From assembly GCF_012927125.1 (NCBI RefSeq), contig NZ_JABBFZ010000017.1:109702-173701 (forward strand): 64,000 bases of DNA, in the 5' to 3' direction. The notes below the pieces were generated by a model, which saw only the letters and a list, made by a program, of their open reading frames with translations, searched no databases and had not been told where the DNA came from. This stretch comes from Paraburkholderia antibiotica (GTDB taxonomy: Bacteria; Pseudomonadota; Gammaproteobacteria; Burkholderiales; Burkholderiaceae). The position numbers and the translations under genes are program-made. Below are positions 18,421 to 27,612 of the stretch, in pieces. Position 1 is the first letter of the stretch. Each line of letters opens with the position of its first letter.

Positions 18421-21018
18421 ATGAGAATCGACAAACTCACCACTAAATTCCAGGAAGCACTGGCCGATGCGCAAAGTCTCGCCGTTGGTCATGACAATCA
18501 GTACATCGAGCCGCTCCACGTGCTGTCGGCACTCGTCGCGCAGCAGGACGGCTCCGCGCGTTCGCTGCTCTCGCGCGCCGGCGTGCACGTGCAGCCGCTG
18601 CAAACCGCGTTGAACGACGCGATCACGCGGCTGCCGCAGGTGCAGGGCACCGACGGCAACGTGCAGATCGGCCGCGAGCTGACCGGCTTGTTGAACCAGG
18701 CCGACAAGGAAGCGCAGAAGCTCAACGACACGTTCATCGCGAGCGAGATGTTCCTGCTCGCGATCGCCGACGACAAAGGCGAAGCCGGCCGCCTCGCGCG
18801 CGAGCACGGGCTGTCGCGCAAATCGCTCGAAACCGCGATCGTGGCGGTGCGCGGCGGCTCGCAGGTGCATAGCCAGGACGCCGAAAGTCAGCGCGAGGCG
18901 CTGAAGAAATACACGATCGACCTGACCGAGCGAGCGCGCGCCGGCAAGCTCGACCCCGTGATCGGCCGCGACGACGAAATCCGCCGCTCGATCCAGATTC
19001 TGCAACGCCGCACCAAGAACAATCCGGTGCTGATCGGCGAGCCGGGCGTCGGCAAGACCGCGATCGTCGAAGGGCTCGCGCAGCGCATCGTCAACGGCGA
19101 AGTGCCGGAAACGCTGAAGAACAAGCGCGTGCTGTCGCTCGACATGGCCGCGCTGCTCGCCGGCGCCAAATATCGCGGCGAGTTCGAAGAGCGCCTGAAG
19201 GCCGTGCTCAACGACATCGCGAAGGACGAAGGGCAGACCATCGTCTTCATCGACGAAATCCACACGATGGTCGGCGCGGGCAAGGCCGAGGGTGCGATGG
19301 ACGCGGGCAACATGCTGAAGCCGGCGCTCTCGCGCGGCGAGCTGCATTGCGTCGGCGCGACCACGCTCGACGAATACCGCAAGTACATCGAGAAGGATGC
19401 CGCGCTCGAACGCCGCTTCCAGAAGGTGCTGGTCGACGAACCGTCGGTCGAGGCGACCATCGCGATCCTGCGCGGTCTGCAGGAACGCTATGAGCTGCAC
19501 CACGGTGTCGACATCACCGACCCGGCGATCGTCGCGGCCGCCGAGCTGTCGCATCGCTACATCACCGACCGCTTCCTGCCGGACAAGGCGATCGATCTGA
19601 TCGACGAAGCCGCGTCGAAGATCAAGATGGAAATCGACTCGAAGCCGGAGGAGATGGATCGGCTCGACCGTCGTCTGATCCAGTTGAAGATCGAACGCGA
19701 AGCGGTGAAGAAGGAGAAGGACGAAGCGTCGCAGAAGCGTCTGCAACTGATCGAAGAGGAAATCGAGCGTTTGAATCGCGAGTATTCGGACCTCGAAGAA
19801 ATCTGGACCGCGGAAAAAGCGGCGGTGCAGGGCAGCGCGCAACTGAAGGAAGAGATCGAGAAGACGCGGGCGGAAATCGTGCGCCTGCAGCGCGAAGGCA
19901 AGCTCGAGAAGGTCGCTGAGCTGCAGTACGGCAAGCTGCCGGGGCTCGAAGCGCAACTGAAGGAAGTCACGCGCGCCGAAGCCGAGGAGCAGAACAGTCC
20001 GAAGCGTTTGCGTCTGCTGCGCACGCAGGTCGGCGCCGAAGAAATCGCGGAGGTCGTCTCGCGCTCGACCGGCATTCCGGTGTCGCGGATGATGCAGGGC
20101 GAGCGCGAAAAGCTGCTGCAGATCGAGTCGAAGCTGCATGAGCGCGTGGTTGGCCAGGACGAGGCGATCAACGCGGTCGCCGACGCGATCCGGCGCTCGC
20201 GCGCGGGTCTGTCGGACCCGAACCGGCCGTATGGCTCGTTCCTGTTCCTCGGCCCGACCGGTGTCGGCAAGACCGAGCTGTGCAAGGCGCTGGCGTCGTT
20301 CCTGTTCGATTCGGAGGATCATCTCATTCGTATCGACATGAGCGAGTTCATGGAGAAGCATAGCGTCGCGCGTCTGATTGGCGCGCCGCCGGGATATGTC
20401 GGCTACGAGGAAGGCGGTTATCTGACCGAGGCCGTGCGTCGCAAGCCGTATAGCGTGATCCTGCTCGACGAAATCGAGAAGGCGCATCCGGACGTGTTCA
20501 ACGTGCTGCTGCAGGTGCTCGACGATGGCCGCATGACCGATGGCCAGGGGCGCACCGTGGACTTCAAGAACACGGTGATCGTGATGACCTCGAACCTTGG
20601 GTCGCAGGTGATCCAGTCGATGGTCGGCGAGTCGCAGGACGCGGTCAAGGACGCGGTGTGGGAAGAGGTGAAGCTGCACTTCCGGCCCGAGTTCCTGAAC
20701 CGGATCGACGACGTCGTCGTGTTCCATGCGCTCGATCGCTCGAACATCCAGTCGATCGCGCGGATCCAGCTGCAACGTCTGCACGAGCGGCTCGCGAAGC
20801 TCGAGATGCAGCTGGTGGTGTCGGACGCGGCGCTCGAGCACATCGGCAAGGTCGGCTACGATCCGCTGTTCGGCGCGCGGCCGTTAAAGCGTGCGATCCA
20901 GCAGGAGATCGAGAACCCGATCGCGAAGCTGATTCTGGCCGGCAAGTTCGGTCCGAAGGATGTGATTCCGGTCGAAGTGGAAGAGGGCGAGCTCGTGTTC
21001 GACCGCGTCGTGCATTGA
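18421..21018 (+). CDS. clpB: ATP-dependent disaggregase ClpB
   Basis: An 865-residue hexameric AAA+ chaperone that pulls proteins out of aggregates with DnaK. Order: Clp N domain (residues 1-145, starting MRIDKLTTKFQEAL), AAA1 with Walker A GEPGVGKT at ~206 and Walker B FIDEIHTMVGAG, the coiled-coil middle domain at ~405-525 (Glu/Lys/Arg-rich), AAA2 with GPTGVGKTE at ~611, and the D2-small domain ending near 865. The ATG at 18421 is preferred to the frame start at 18391 because GGAGG is correctly placed before it and the sequence begins at the family start. Driven by a heat-shock promoter and closed by a strong terminator. Confidence 0.97.
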   Translation: MRIDKLTTKFQEALADAQSLAVGHDNQYIEPLHVLSALVAQQDGSARSLLSRAGVHVQPLQTALNDAITRLPQVQGTDGNVQIGRELTGLLNQADKEAQKLNDTFIASEMFLLAIADDKGEAGRLAREHGLSRKSLETAIVAVRGGSQVHSQDAESQREALKKYTIDLTERARAGKLDPVIGRDDEIRRSIQILQRRTKNNPVLIGEPGVGKTAIVEGLAQRIVNGEVPETLKNKRVLSLDMAALLAGAKYRGEFEERLKAVLNDIAKDEGQTIVFIDEIHTMVGAGKAEGAMDAGNMLKPALSRGELHCVGATTLDEYRKYIEKDAALERRFQKVLVDEPSVEATIAILRGLQERYELHHGVDITDPAIVAAAELSHRYITDRFLPDKAIDLIDEAASKIKMEIDSKPEEMDRLDRRLIQLKIEREAVKKEKDEASQKRLQLIEEEIERLNREYSDLEEIWTAEKAAVQGSAQLKEEIEKTRAEIVRLQREGKLEKVAELQYGKLPGLEAQLKEVTRAEAEEQNSPKRLRLLRTQVGAEEIAEVVSRSTGIPVSRMMQGEREKLLQIESKLHERVVGQDEAINAVADAIRRSRAGLSDPNRPYGSFLFLGPTGVGKTELCKALASFLFDSEDHLIRIDMSEFMEKHSVARLIGAPPGYVGYEEGGYLTEAVRRKPYSVILLDEIEKAHPDVFNVLLQVLDDGRMTDGQGRTVDFKNTVIVMTSNLGSQVIQSMVGESQDAVKDAVWEEVKLHFRPEFLNRIDDVVVFHALDRSNIQSIARIQLQRLHERLAKLEMQLVVSDAALEHIGKVGYDPLFGARPLKRAIQQEIENPIAKLILAGKFGPKDVIPVEVEEGELVFDRVVH

Positions 21019-21088
21019 GCACTGCGGATGGGTGACGTCACGGAACGGCGATAGCTTCGCCGTTTCAGCCGACGTTATCCGCCGACGT

Positions 21089-21130
21089 TAAAAAGCCGGC
21101 AACGAAGAAAACTTCGTTGCCGGCTTTTTT
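21089..21130 (+). terminator. Bidirectional intrinsic terminator between clpB and the YidB-like gene
   Basis: A stem AGCCGGCAACGAAG/CTTCGTTGCCGGCT with an AAAA loop, flanked by A and T tracts on both sides, so it works for clpB (plus) and for the convergent gene (minus). Confidence 0.93.
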
Positions 21131-21207
21131 ATGCGCCGAGGTTCGATGACGCAGGCGTCGTCGAGCGGCGGTGCAAGCGCTCCGCCTGCGCGGAGCGCGT
21201 TGGCGGC

Positions 21208-21636
21208 TTAAGCGTTCTTGTTGCCGAACAGCGCCGACAGGCCGCCGAGCGCGCCGAGCACGGTCGTTGCGTTGAGCTGGCCTTCGGCCGGCACCTGGCC
21301 TTCCGGCGTCGCGGCGTTGACGACGTGCGGCAGGAGCTGCGACAGCATGCCCGTGACCTGATCCGGTTGAACGCCGACCTTCGCGGCGAGATCGGTCACC
21401 GCTTGCGAGCCGAGTACGTTGTGCAGCGCGTCCGGTGCGATCGGCTGGTTTTCGCCGTTGCTGACCCACGACGTCACGACGTCGCCGAGGCCCTTTTCCT
21501 GGAAGCGCTGGATCAGGCCGTTCAGGCCGCCCGGCTGGTTGTTGACGAATTCGAGCGCGGCTGCGATCAGCGCTTGTTGGCCGCCGCCTTCCGGCGATTT
21601 GCCAAGCAGGGAACCGATGGTGTCGAGTAGGCTCAT
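21208..21636 (-). CDS. YidB/DUF937-family protein
   Basis: A 142-residue protein beginning MSLLDTIGSLLGKSPEGG, with QALIAAALEFVNNQPGGLNGLIQRFQEKGLGDVVTSW and PDALHNVLGSQ, the typical DUF937/YidB pattern. The C terminus is Gly/Ala-rich and hydrophobic (LGALGGLSALFG). Function unknown. The ATG at 21636 follows GAGAG on the minus strand. It stands alone between the clpB terminator and the ComEA-like gene. Confidence 0.85.
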   Translation of the reverse strand: MSLLDTIGSLLGKSPEGGGQQALIAAALEFVNNQPGGLNGLIQRFQEKGLGDVVTSWVSNGENQPIAPDALHNVLGSQAVTDLAAKVGVQPDQVTGMLSQLLPHVVNAATPEGQVPAEGQLNATTVLGALGGLSALFGNKNA

Positions 21637-21812
21637 GACGGACTCTCTTGAATGCCGGCGCGTGTGGGGACGGCCTGGCGGGTGAAAACGCCGCGCGGTT
21701 GCGCGGCGCGGTAAAACGGGGCGGCAGGGCGGTTTCGCTGTATTGCAACTAGGGCGCAACCGCCTGCGCGTAATGACGTTCAGTGAAGGCGCTCAGTAGA
21801 GACGCCTCAGCA

Positions 21813-22433
21813 TCAGGCGCCGGAAGCAGCCGCAGCCGATGCCGCCTTGCTCTTCTTTGCCTTCTTCTTCGAAGCCTTGGTGCCGGATGCGTCGGCCGGC
21901 GCGTTTGCGGCTGCGGTGGCCGGTGCTGCGGCCGCCGCCGCGTCGGACGCTGCGGCCTTGCTCTTCTTCTTCGACTTCGACGTCTTCGCAGCCGAAGCGG
22001 CGGCAGGCGCGGCCGGTGCAGCGGTGGTCGCGGCCGGTGCCGCAGCGGTCGTGGCCGCGGGTGCCGGGGTCGTGGCCGCCGGCGTGGTGGCCGCCGGTGC
22101 AGGAGCCGGCTGCGTGCTTGCCGTGCTGCTCTTCGTCGACGCCTTCGCGCCGGTCGGCGGCGCCGCCGAACCGTTGATCGTCAGACCGGCGGCTTCAAGG
22201 TTCGCGACCGATTTCTGGCCGATGCCCTTGACGCGCGTGGCGAGATCGTCGGCATTCTTGAACGGGCCGTTTTTCGCGCGTTCATCGAGAATCGCTTTTG
22301 CATGCACGGGGCCGATGCCCTTGACCGATTCGAGCGCGGCCTGATCCGCGGTATTCACTTCGACGGCCGCGGCAAAGCCGGCCGACAGCGACAAAGCCAC
22401 AGCAACGCAAAGCATCAAAAGCTTTTTCAGCAT
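21813..22433 (-). CDS. ComEA-like helix-hairpin-helix protein with Ala/Lys-rich tail
   Basis: A 206-residue secreted or periplasmic protein. A signal peptide (residues 1-25, MLKKLLMLCVAVALSLSAGFAAA) is followed by two helix-hairpin-helix motifs (VNTADQAALESVKGIGPVHA and VKGIGQKSVANLEAAGL) typical of the ComEA DNA-binding domain. From ~residue 95 the sequence is Ala/Pro/Thr-rich and then Lys-rich (KKKSKAAAS, KKAKKSK), more than half the protein. The ATG at 22433 has GGAG eight bases upstream; a GTG three codons earlier is the alternative. ComEA binds incoming DNA in natural transformation, but many betaproteobacterial relatives have no proven competence role. Confidence 0.85.
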   Translation of the reverse strand: MLKKLLMLCVAVALSLSAGFAAAVEVNTADQAALESVKGIGPVHAKAILDERAKNGPFKNADDLATRVKGIGQKSVANLEAAGLTINGSAAPPTGAKASTKSSTASTQPAPAPAATTPAATTPAPAATTAAAPAATTAAPAAPAAASAAKTSKSKKKSKAAASDAAAAAAPATAAANAPADASGTKASKKKAKKSKAASAAAASGA

Positions 22434-22550
22434 GGCAAGCACTCCATTGAGGGCAAAAAAAGTTAGCCGGGAAAGGACGACACATTCTGTCTGCGGGCGC
22501 TGCGTTTAAGCATAGAACAAATCGCTGGCCCAATTTGTGATCGCGGACGA

Positions 22551-22579
22551 TTTATACCGATCGATTCATGACAAGTAAA
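22551..22579 (-). promoter_or_regulatory. Putative sigma-70 promoter of the ComEA-like gene
   Basis: On the minus strand TTTACT (-35, 22574-22579) and TATAAA (-10, 22551-22556) are separated by 17 bases. It lies about 120 bases before the ATG. Confidence 0.55.
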
Positions 22580-22720
22580 TCAGGGTAGACAATATTTAAA
22601 ACTTTTACTGGCCGGTGTAACGCCTGTGCGTTTATCGGCTGCCTGCTCGAGTGCGATTCGGCCGTCCGAAGTCGTCTGCGATGAAAACGGGCAACGCGAA
22701 CGAATGATTGTCCGTTACGC

Positions 22721-22751
22721 TTGACCTGGAGTGCACTCGAAGTCCTAACCT
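22721..22751 (+). promoter_or_regulatory. MerR-type promoter/operator with 19-bp spacer
   Basis: TTGACC (22721-22726) and TAACCT (22746-22751) are 19 bases apart, the long spacer characteristic of MerR-activated promoters. The spacer contains the dyad GGAGTGCACTC. The merR gene starts ten bases downstream, so autoregulation is likely. Confidence 0.75.
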
Positions 22752-22760
22752 GAGTCCGTC

Positions 22761-23210
22761 ATGTCGAAACACTCAATCGCGCTCACCATTGGTCAAGTCG
22801 CCGAAACGATCGGCGTGTCGACGCACACGCTGCGCTATTACGAACAGGCCGGGCTGATCCGGCCGGTCGGGCGCACGCACGCGGGGCATCGGCTGTATTC
22901 GCCGGCCGATCTCGACTGGTTGCGCTTCGTCATGCGTCTGAAGGCGACCGGTATGTCGATTTCCGGCATGCAGCAGATCGCCGCGCTGCGCGTGCAAGGC
23001 CGGCCGACGATGCGCGCGCGGCGCGATCTGCTGGTCGTGCATCGCACTGAACTGCTTGCGCGAATCGCCGATCTGCAGAGCAACCTCAGCGCGATCGACG
23101 ACAAGATCGCCTATTACGAGGCCGCCACGAGCGGCGCGATCGAGCCTGTTCCGACCCGACAGGGCAACGAATCCTCGTTGCCCTCGCACATCGATAAGGA
23201 CTTGCAATGA
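22761..23210 (+). CDS. MerR-family transcriptional regulator (NmlR/AdhR-like)
   Basis: A 149-residue regulator. The N-terminal winged helix has LTIGQVAETIGVSTHTLRYY and AGHRLYSPADLDWLRFVMRLKATGMSI, followed by a coiled-coil dimerisation helix (RRDLLVVHRTELLARIADLQ) ending near residue 120. No metal-binding Cys motif is present, which favours the NmlR/AdhR-like group that senses aldehydes or redox stress. It overlaps the next gene by four bases (ATGA) and is preceded by a 19-spacer promoter that it probably controls. Confidence 0.88.
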   Translation: MSKHSIALTIGQVAETIGVSTHTLRYYEQAGLIRPVGRTHAGHRLYSPADLDWLRFVMRLKATGMSISGMQQIAALRVQGRPTMRARRDLLVVHRTELLARIADLQSNLSAIDDKIAYYEAATSGAIEPVPTRQGNESSLPSHIDKDLQ

Positions 23211-23617
23211 ACTACGCACATGACGAGCGCTACGCACGCGGCTGGGACAAGCTCCGGGAGATCGACGGCTCGGCCGGTGAGCAGGTCATCGCCGCGCTCG
23301 CGCCGATCGCGCCGGAATTCGGCCGCCTGCTGATCGAATTCGGCTTCGGCGACATCTACAGCCGGCCGCAGCTCGATCTGCGCGCACGCGAAATCGCGAC
23401 GATCGCGTCGCTCGCAACGCTCGGCTGCGCCCAGCCGCAACTGAAGGTGCATATCGAGGCGGCGTTGAACGTCGGTTGCACGCGCGAGCAGATCGTCGAG
23501 GTGTTCATGCAGATGGCGCTTTATGCCGGATTTCCGGCCGCGCTCAATGCGCTGTTCGCGGCGCGGGAGATTTTCGAGCGTAGAGATCGGGAGGAGGCGG
23601 CTGCGAGCAACGTCTGA
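23207..23617 (+). CDS. Carboxymuconolactone decarboxylase (CMD/AhpD-like) family protein
   Basis: A 136-residue CMD-fold protein with the helical core ELDLRAREIATIASLATLGC-type pattern, then VHIEAALNVGCTREQIVEVFMQMALYAGFPAA. The Cys-containing segment LGCAQPQLKVH suggests a redox role like AhpD, rather than true carboxymuconolactone decarboxylase activity, which is unproven here. Translation is coupled to the MerR gene, making it the regulator's obvious target. Confidence 0.85.
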   Translation: MNYAHDERYARGWDKLREIDGSAGEQVIAALAPIAPEFGRLLIEFGFGDIYSRPQLDLRAREIATIASLATLGCAQPQLKVHIEAALNVGCTREQIVEVFMQMALYAGFPAALNALFAAREIFERRDREEAAASNV

Positions 23618-23872
23618 GAGGGGCGCCGGGCCGGGCATGTGCGGAGGTGAGTGCGAAGAAAAACGCTTGTTTTGATCTGCGCTCTCACGCAACTAACGGG
23701 CTTGTTTGGGCTGACTATCCCCGTTTGGACAGGTCATCCCATACCACACGTCGCGCGAGCATGTAGGCGGCATTTTGCAGAGAAGGAGGGGGTTCCGTTC
23801 ACGTTCCCTGCCGCCGACGCGACGCCTGCCACTTGCTCGAACTGAAGCCTCGACCGCTCCCCGCCCATTCCC

Positions 23873-25252
23873 TCAAACCTTCGTATCCGCCCGGACACCC
23901 GTCTCACCGCGCAAATACCGCCGGCTCACGATCCGCCAGTACAGCAGCAATCCCACGCCGGCAATCGCGAGACTCGCCGTATTCGCGACCCAGAAGCCGC
24001 GCGCGCCGGTCAGCCACGACGGCGTCAGGCCGGTCGTATCGAAGCCGAGCGCATAGCCGCCGCCGAGCCCGACGCCCCATAGCGCGACCGCATAGATGAC
24101 GGTCGGCACGACCGCCACCTTGTAGGCGCGCAGCACGAATGCGGTCGAGATCTGCAACGCGTCGAACAGGTGGTAGCAAACGACGATCAGCACCAGCGGC
24201 AGCGCCTTCGCCGCGACCTGTGCGTCCGTGGTGTAACCGTCGACGATATACGGCCGCAGCGCGAGCACCAGCGCGCCATAGCAGCAGGCGATCGCAACCG
24301 CCATCGCAATGCCGTGCCGCGACAGCGTGCGCGCTGCTGCCGGTCGGTGCGCGCCGAGCGCCTGCGCGACCAGCGTCGACGACGCAATGCCGATCGACAG
24401 CGGCGTCATATACAGCACCGCGCCGATGTTGCCGGCGATCTGATGGCCGGCGAGCGTGGTCGTGCCGAAGCGCGCGATAAAGAGCGCCATGAACGTGTAC
24501 GACGTCACTTCGATCAGGTACGACAGCCCCATCGGAATGCCGAGCCGCAGTTGCGCGGCCTGGCGCTTCCAGACCGGCCAGCAGAAGTGAGTGAAGATGC
24601 CGAGCGTTTTGAAATCGTCGACCCGCGCGAGCAGCAGCATGCCGAGCACCGCGAGCGCCCAGTTGAGTAGCGTGCTCGCGAGCGCGCAGCCGGGGCCGCC
24701 GAGCGCCGGCAAGCCGAGCCCACCGAAAATGAACCACGTATTGAGCGGGATCTTGAGCAGCAGCGCGGCGACCTGCAGGAACATCACGAGTCGCGGCTTT
24801 CCGAGTGCGTTGGCGACCGAGCTGTAGACGCGAAACGCGAGCCCGGCGGGCAGCCCGAACGCGAGAATGCGCAGATAGGAGAGCGTGCGCTCATGCAGCG
24901 CGTCGGGCACGCGCGACAGATTCAGCAGCGGCCCCGGAAAGAACAGGATCAGAAAGCCGATCACGGTTAGCGCCGCCGCGAGCCACAGCGACTGGCGCAC
25001 TTCCTCGCCGATCTCACCATAGCGTCGCGCGCCGTACAGCTGCGCGGTGATCGGCTGTAGCGCGGTCAGAATGCCGGTCAGGCCGATATAGACCGACACG
25101 TAGATCGACGAGCCGAGGCCGAGCGCGGCCAGATCGACCGCCGAAAAACGGCCGACCATCGCCGTATCGATCACGCCGAACGCGATGATGGCCAACTGAC
25201 CGATCAATACGGGCCACGCGAGCGCGGCGATTTTCCGTATGTCGGCGAACAT
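23873..25252 (-). CDS. MATE-family multidrug/Na+ antiporter (NorM-like)
   Basis: A 459-residue inner-membrane exporter with about twelve hydrophobic segments. Family signatures include LAWPVLIGQLAIIAFGVIDT at the N terminus, DLAALGLGSSIYVSVYIGL, and the repeat-like LAGHQIAGNIGAVLYMTPLS at mid-protein. It probably exports cationic drugs in exchange for Na+ or H+; the substrate cannot be read from the sequence. It starts two bases after the stop of the upstream glycosyltransferase gene, so the two are cotranscribed. Confidence 0.92.
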   Translation of the reverse strand: MFADIRKIAALAWPVLIGQLAIIAFGVIDTAMVGRFSAVDLAALGLGSSIYVSVYIGLTGILTALQPITAQLYGARRYGEIGEEVRQSLWLAAALTVIGFLILFFPGPLLNLSRVPDALHERTLSYLRILAFGLPAGLAFRVYSSVANALGKPRLVMFLQVAALLLKIPLNTWFIFGGLGLPALGGPGCALASTLLNWALAVLGMLLLARVDDFKTLGIFTHFCWPVWKRQAAQLRLGIPMGLSYLIEVTSYTFMALFIARFGTTTLAGHQIAGNIGAVLYMTPLSIGIASSTLVAQALGAHRPAAARTLSRHGIAMAVAIACCYGALVLALRPYIVDGYTTDAQVAAKALPLVLIVVCYHLFDALQISTAFVLRAYKVAVVPTVIYAVALWGVGLGGGYALGFDTTGLTPSWLTGARGFWVANTASLAIAGVGLLLYWRIVSRRYLRGETGVRADTKV

Positions 25253-25254
25253 CG

Positions 25255-27012
25255 TCAGTCGAGCTTCTTGTGCCAGCTGCGCCGCTTGCCGGGCACCGGC
25301 TTCGGCCGGTCGATGCGCACGTACAGGCGGAAGCGCTCGTCGCGGTCGGCGGCGCGGCGGCCTTCCCAGACCAGCTTCCAGATGTAGTCGGGCATCGCGC
25401 TCGGGTCGCCGTAGTCCTGGGTGTCCTGACGCAGGATCACGTCGCAGTCCTGGTCGAACGCGAAGTGCATGTCGCCGAAATAGGCGAAGGTCGCGATCTG
25501 CGCGTTACCGAGCCGTACCGGCGCGATACAGGTGTAGTCCTCGGGCAGGTGACTTGCGATCTGCAGCGCGACGTCGCGATAGGTCCGGCTGTAGTTGACG
25601 ACCGGCAGCCACAGTGTCATCAGCAGCACCCACATCAGCGTCGTGCCGGCGCTGGAGAGCACGACGCTGCGCCACAGCACCTTCGGATGACGCGCGAGCC
25701 GCCAGCGCACCAGCACGAACCAGCACACGGTCACCGCGACCGCGCACACGAACGACAGAATCTTGAACTGCGGCACGAAGCCCGGCGCGAGTCGCGCGAG
25801 GTTGCGCGCGAGCGGATGCGGGAAACCGGTGAGGCTGGCGATGTAGACGAGCCACACGAAGCTGCCGAGGATCGTGAAGCTGAGTAGCGCGAACCAGTCG
25901 ATCGCGTTGATCGCGCCGCGCTTGAGCGTCGGTAGCGCGAAGGTCGCGAGCACCGCGAGCGGCGGCAACAGCAGCATGTAGAGCCGGTTCGACTGATGGC
26001 TTTGCAGCACCACCAGCACGAACAGCGGCCCGATCACCGACAGCGGAATCGCCACGTGCGGCGCGCGCCGCAGCCCCTTCCAGCTGAACCACGACCACAG
26101 CGCGAGCGGCCACGCGGGCCAGGTGAACAGCGGCAGGTTTTTCAGCGCATAGCCGGCGACCGAGCCGGGCGGCCCGGCGAACGAACTCAGGCTCACGTGG
26201 ATCCACTGGTTCAGATACCAGACGGCATCGTCGGGGAACGCGGCGAGCGCGGCGATCGGCCACGACACCGAGAGCACCAACGCGACCGGCAGACCGGCGA
26301 GCAGCAGCCAGCGCGAGCGCGTTTCGCGCACGATCAGCGTCATCGCGAGGGTGCCGACCAGCAGCGCGCCGACCAGCACCGGACTGCTCGCGAGTGTGAC
26401 GAGGCCGAGCGCGAGACCCCAGATCAGCGCGCCCTGAATCGGCTTGTCGATCATCCGCACGAGACCGTAGACGAGCATCGCGATGCCGACGAACTGCGCG
26501 AGTTGCGGCGTGGTTTCGTGGCCGCGCTCGGCGAGACCGAAGCAGGCGAGCAGGATCAGCAGCGCGCCGTCGGCGAGCGTGCGGCCGTAGTCGCGCGGCT
26601 CGGGCTCGCCGCCGAACGCGTATTTGAACGGCTGCACCTCGGCGCGGCGGCCGAGCAGATAGGCCGCGTACCAGACGAACGCGCAGCCCGCGCAGAACAG
26701 CAGGCCGGTGAACACGCGCGACGCGTTGCTCGCGTCGACCCACGGCGCGAGCGCGCGGATCGCGCTGGCGCCGAGCCAGTAGCCGAGCGGACCGTCCTCG
26801 GTCAGATATTTACCGACGAGGTTCGGCAGCAGCCAGTCGTGGGCGCCGCCGTTGGCCATGGTCCACATCACGCCGAAGCCGGCTGCGTCCTCGTTCTTCC
26901 ACGGATCGCGGCCGAACAGGCCGAACGCCGCGTAGACGGCACAGATGGTCAGTAGCAGCCAGCGCGGCAACGCACTGGTCGCTGAGGCAGTGAGGCGAAC
27001 GACAGGTCTCAT
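25255..27012 (-). CDS. GT39-type membrane glycosyltransferase (ArnT-like)
   Basis: A 585-residue membrane protein with about a dozen hydrophobic helices. The N-terminal loop RDPWKNEDAAGFGVMWTM followed by YLTEDGPLGYWLGA resembles the Asp/Glu catalytic loop of ArnT and PMT-family enzymes that use polyprenyl-phosphate sugars. The C-terminal periplasmic part contains IAPVRLGNAQIATFAYFGD. The ATG at 27012 is chosen; the longer frame to 27093 adds Pro/Arg-rich residues. The acceptor is unknown. Coupled to the MATE gene downstream. Confidence 0.8.
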   Translation of the reverse strand: MRPVVRLTASATSALPRWLLLTICAVYAAFGLFGRDPWKNEDAAGFGVMWTMANGGAHDWLLPNLVGKYLTEDGPLGYWLGASAIRALAPWVDASNASRVFTGLLFCAGCAFVWYAAYLLGRRAEVQPFKYAFGGEPEPRDYGRTLADGALLILLACFGLAERGHETTPQLAQFVGIAMLVYGLVRMIDKPIQGALIWGLALGLVTLASSPVLVGALLVGTLAMTLIVRETRSRWLLLAGLPVALVLSVSWPIAALAAFPDDAVWYLNQWIHVSLSSFAGPPGSVAGYALKNLPLFTWPAWPLALWSWFSWKGLRRAPHVAIPLSVIGPLFVLVVLQSHQSNRLYMLLLPPLAVLATFALPTLKRGAINAIDWFALLSFTILGSFVWLVYIASLTGFPHPLARNLARLAPGFVPQFKILSFVCAVAVTVCWFVLVRWRLARHPKVLWRSVVLSSAGTTLMWVLLMTLWLPVVNYSRTYRDVALQIASHLPEDYTCIAPVRLGNAQIATFAYFGDMHFAFDQDCDVILRQDTQDYGDPSAMPDYIWKLVWEGRRAADRDERFRLYVRIDRPKPVPGKRRSWHKKLD

Positions 27013-27279
27013 GCGGTGTTGGGTATTGGATAAGCGATGCGGCCAGAGCCGGACGGCAGGTCCGGGGAATGGCCCGTCTGGAGCATCCGGCATTGTAGTC
27101 GTGCCGTGGGACGCCCGTCACGGCCGGTAACGACCGGCAACGTCATGACAAAAGCTGTAACACGATGCCGTGTTGGCGTGCCGTGCCGGGTCGGTACCGA
27201 CGGGCGTGGCGCTCAGATAGCGCGCCATAAGCCTCGCAAGCAGCCCCGCAAGCGACACGACCCGGCAGACGCGGGCGAC

Positions 27280-27307
27280 AAAAAAGGGCAGCTCGCGCTG
27301 CCCTTTC
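27280..27307 (-). terminator. Intrinsic terminator after rpmE2
   Basis: Minus strand: AAAGGGCAGC and GCTGCCCTTT pair around a four-base loop and are followed by a T tract. It begins about 40 bases after the rpmE2 stop. Confidence 0.92.
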
Positions 27308-27348
27308 TGTTTGCTCCGTGGCCGGCGCAAGCCGGCGATGAAGCGGTA

Positions 27349-27612
27349 TTACTTCGCTGCCTTGCCCGAAGCGCGTGCACCGAACTTCTTGTTGAACTTC
27401 TCGACGCGGCCGGCCGTGTCCATGATCTTCTGCTGGCCGGTGTAGAACGGGTGCGATTCCGACGACACTTCGATCTTTGCGAGCGGGTAGGTCTTGCCGT
27501 TGAATTCGGCGGTTTCGCGCGTCTGGATGGTCGAACGCGTCACGAACTTGAAGTCGTTCGACATATCGATGAACAGGACTTCGCGGTAATTCGGGTGAAT
27601 GCCTTCTTTCAT
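27349..27612 (-). CDS. rpmE2: 50S ribosomal protein L31, type B
   Basis: An 87-residue protein starting MKEGIHPNYREVLFIDMSNDF. The CxxC zinc motif of type A L31 is absent, so this is the zinc-independent form that is often expressed under zinc limitation. A Zur site was not found. The C terminus is basic (KKFGARASGKAAK). The ATG at 27612 follows AAAGGAAAG. It is a single-gene unit with its own promoter region and terminator. Confidence 0.95.
   Translation of the reverse strand: MKEGIHPNYREVLFIDMSNDFKFVTRSTIQTRETAEFNGKTYPLAKIEVSSESHPFYTGQQKIMDTAGRVEKFNKKFGARASGKAAK

Larger units (their letters stand above)
22434..22760. other. Divergent intergenic region between the ComEA-like gene and merR
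   Basis: No gene. It holds a sigma-70 type promoter toward the ComEA-like gene (22551-22579) and a MerR-type promoter toward 22761 (22721-22751). The region 22555-22615 is markedly AT-rich. Confidence 0.6.

Noticed and set aside
18217..20841. 874-residue minus-strand open frame over clpB
   Set aside because: Antisense shadow of clpB, with the reversed-codon composition (Leu/Arg/His-rich) and no homology.
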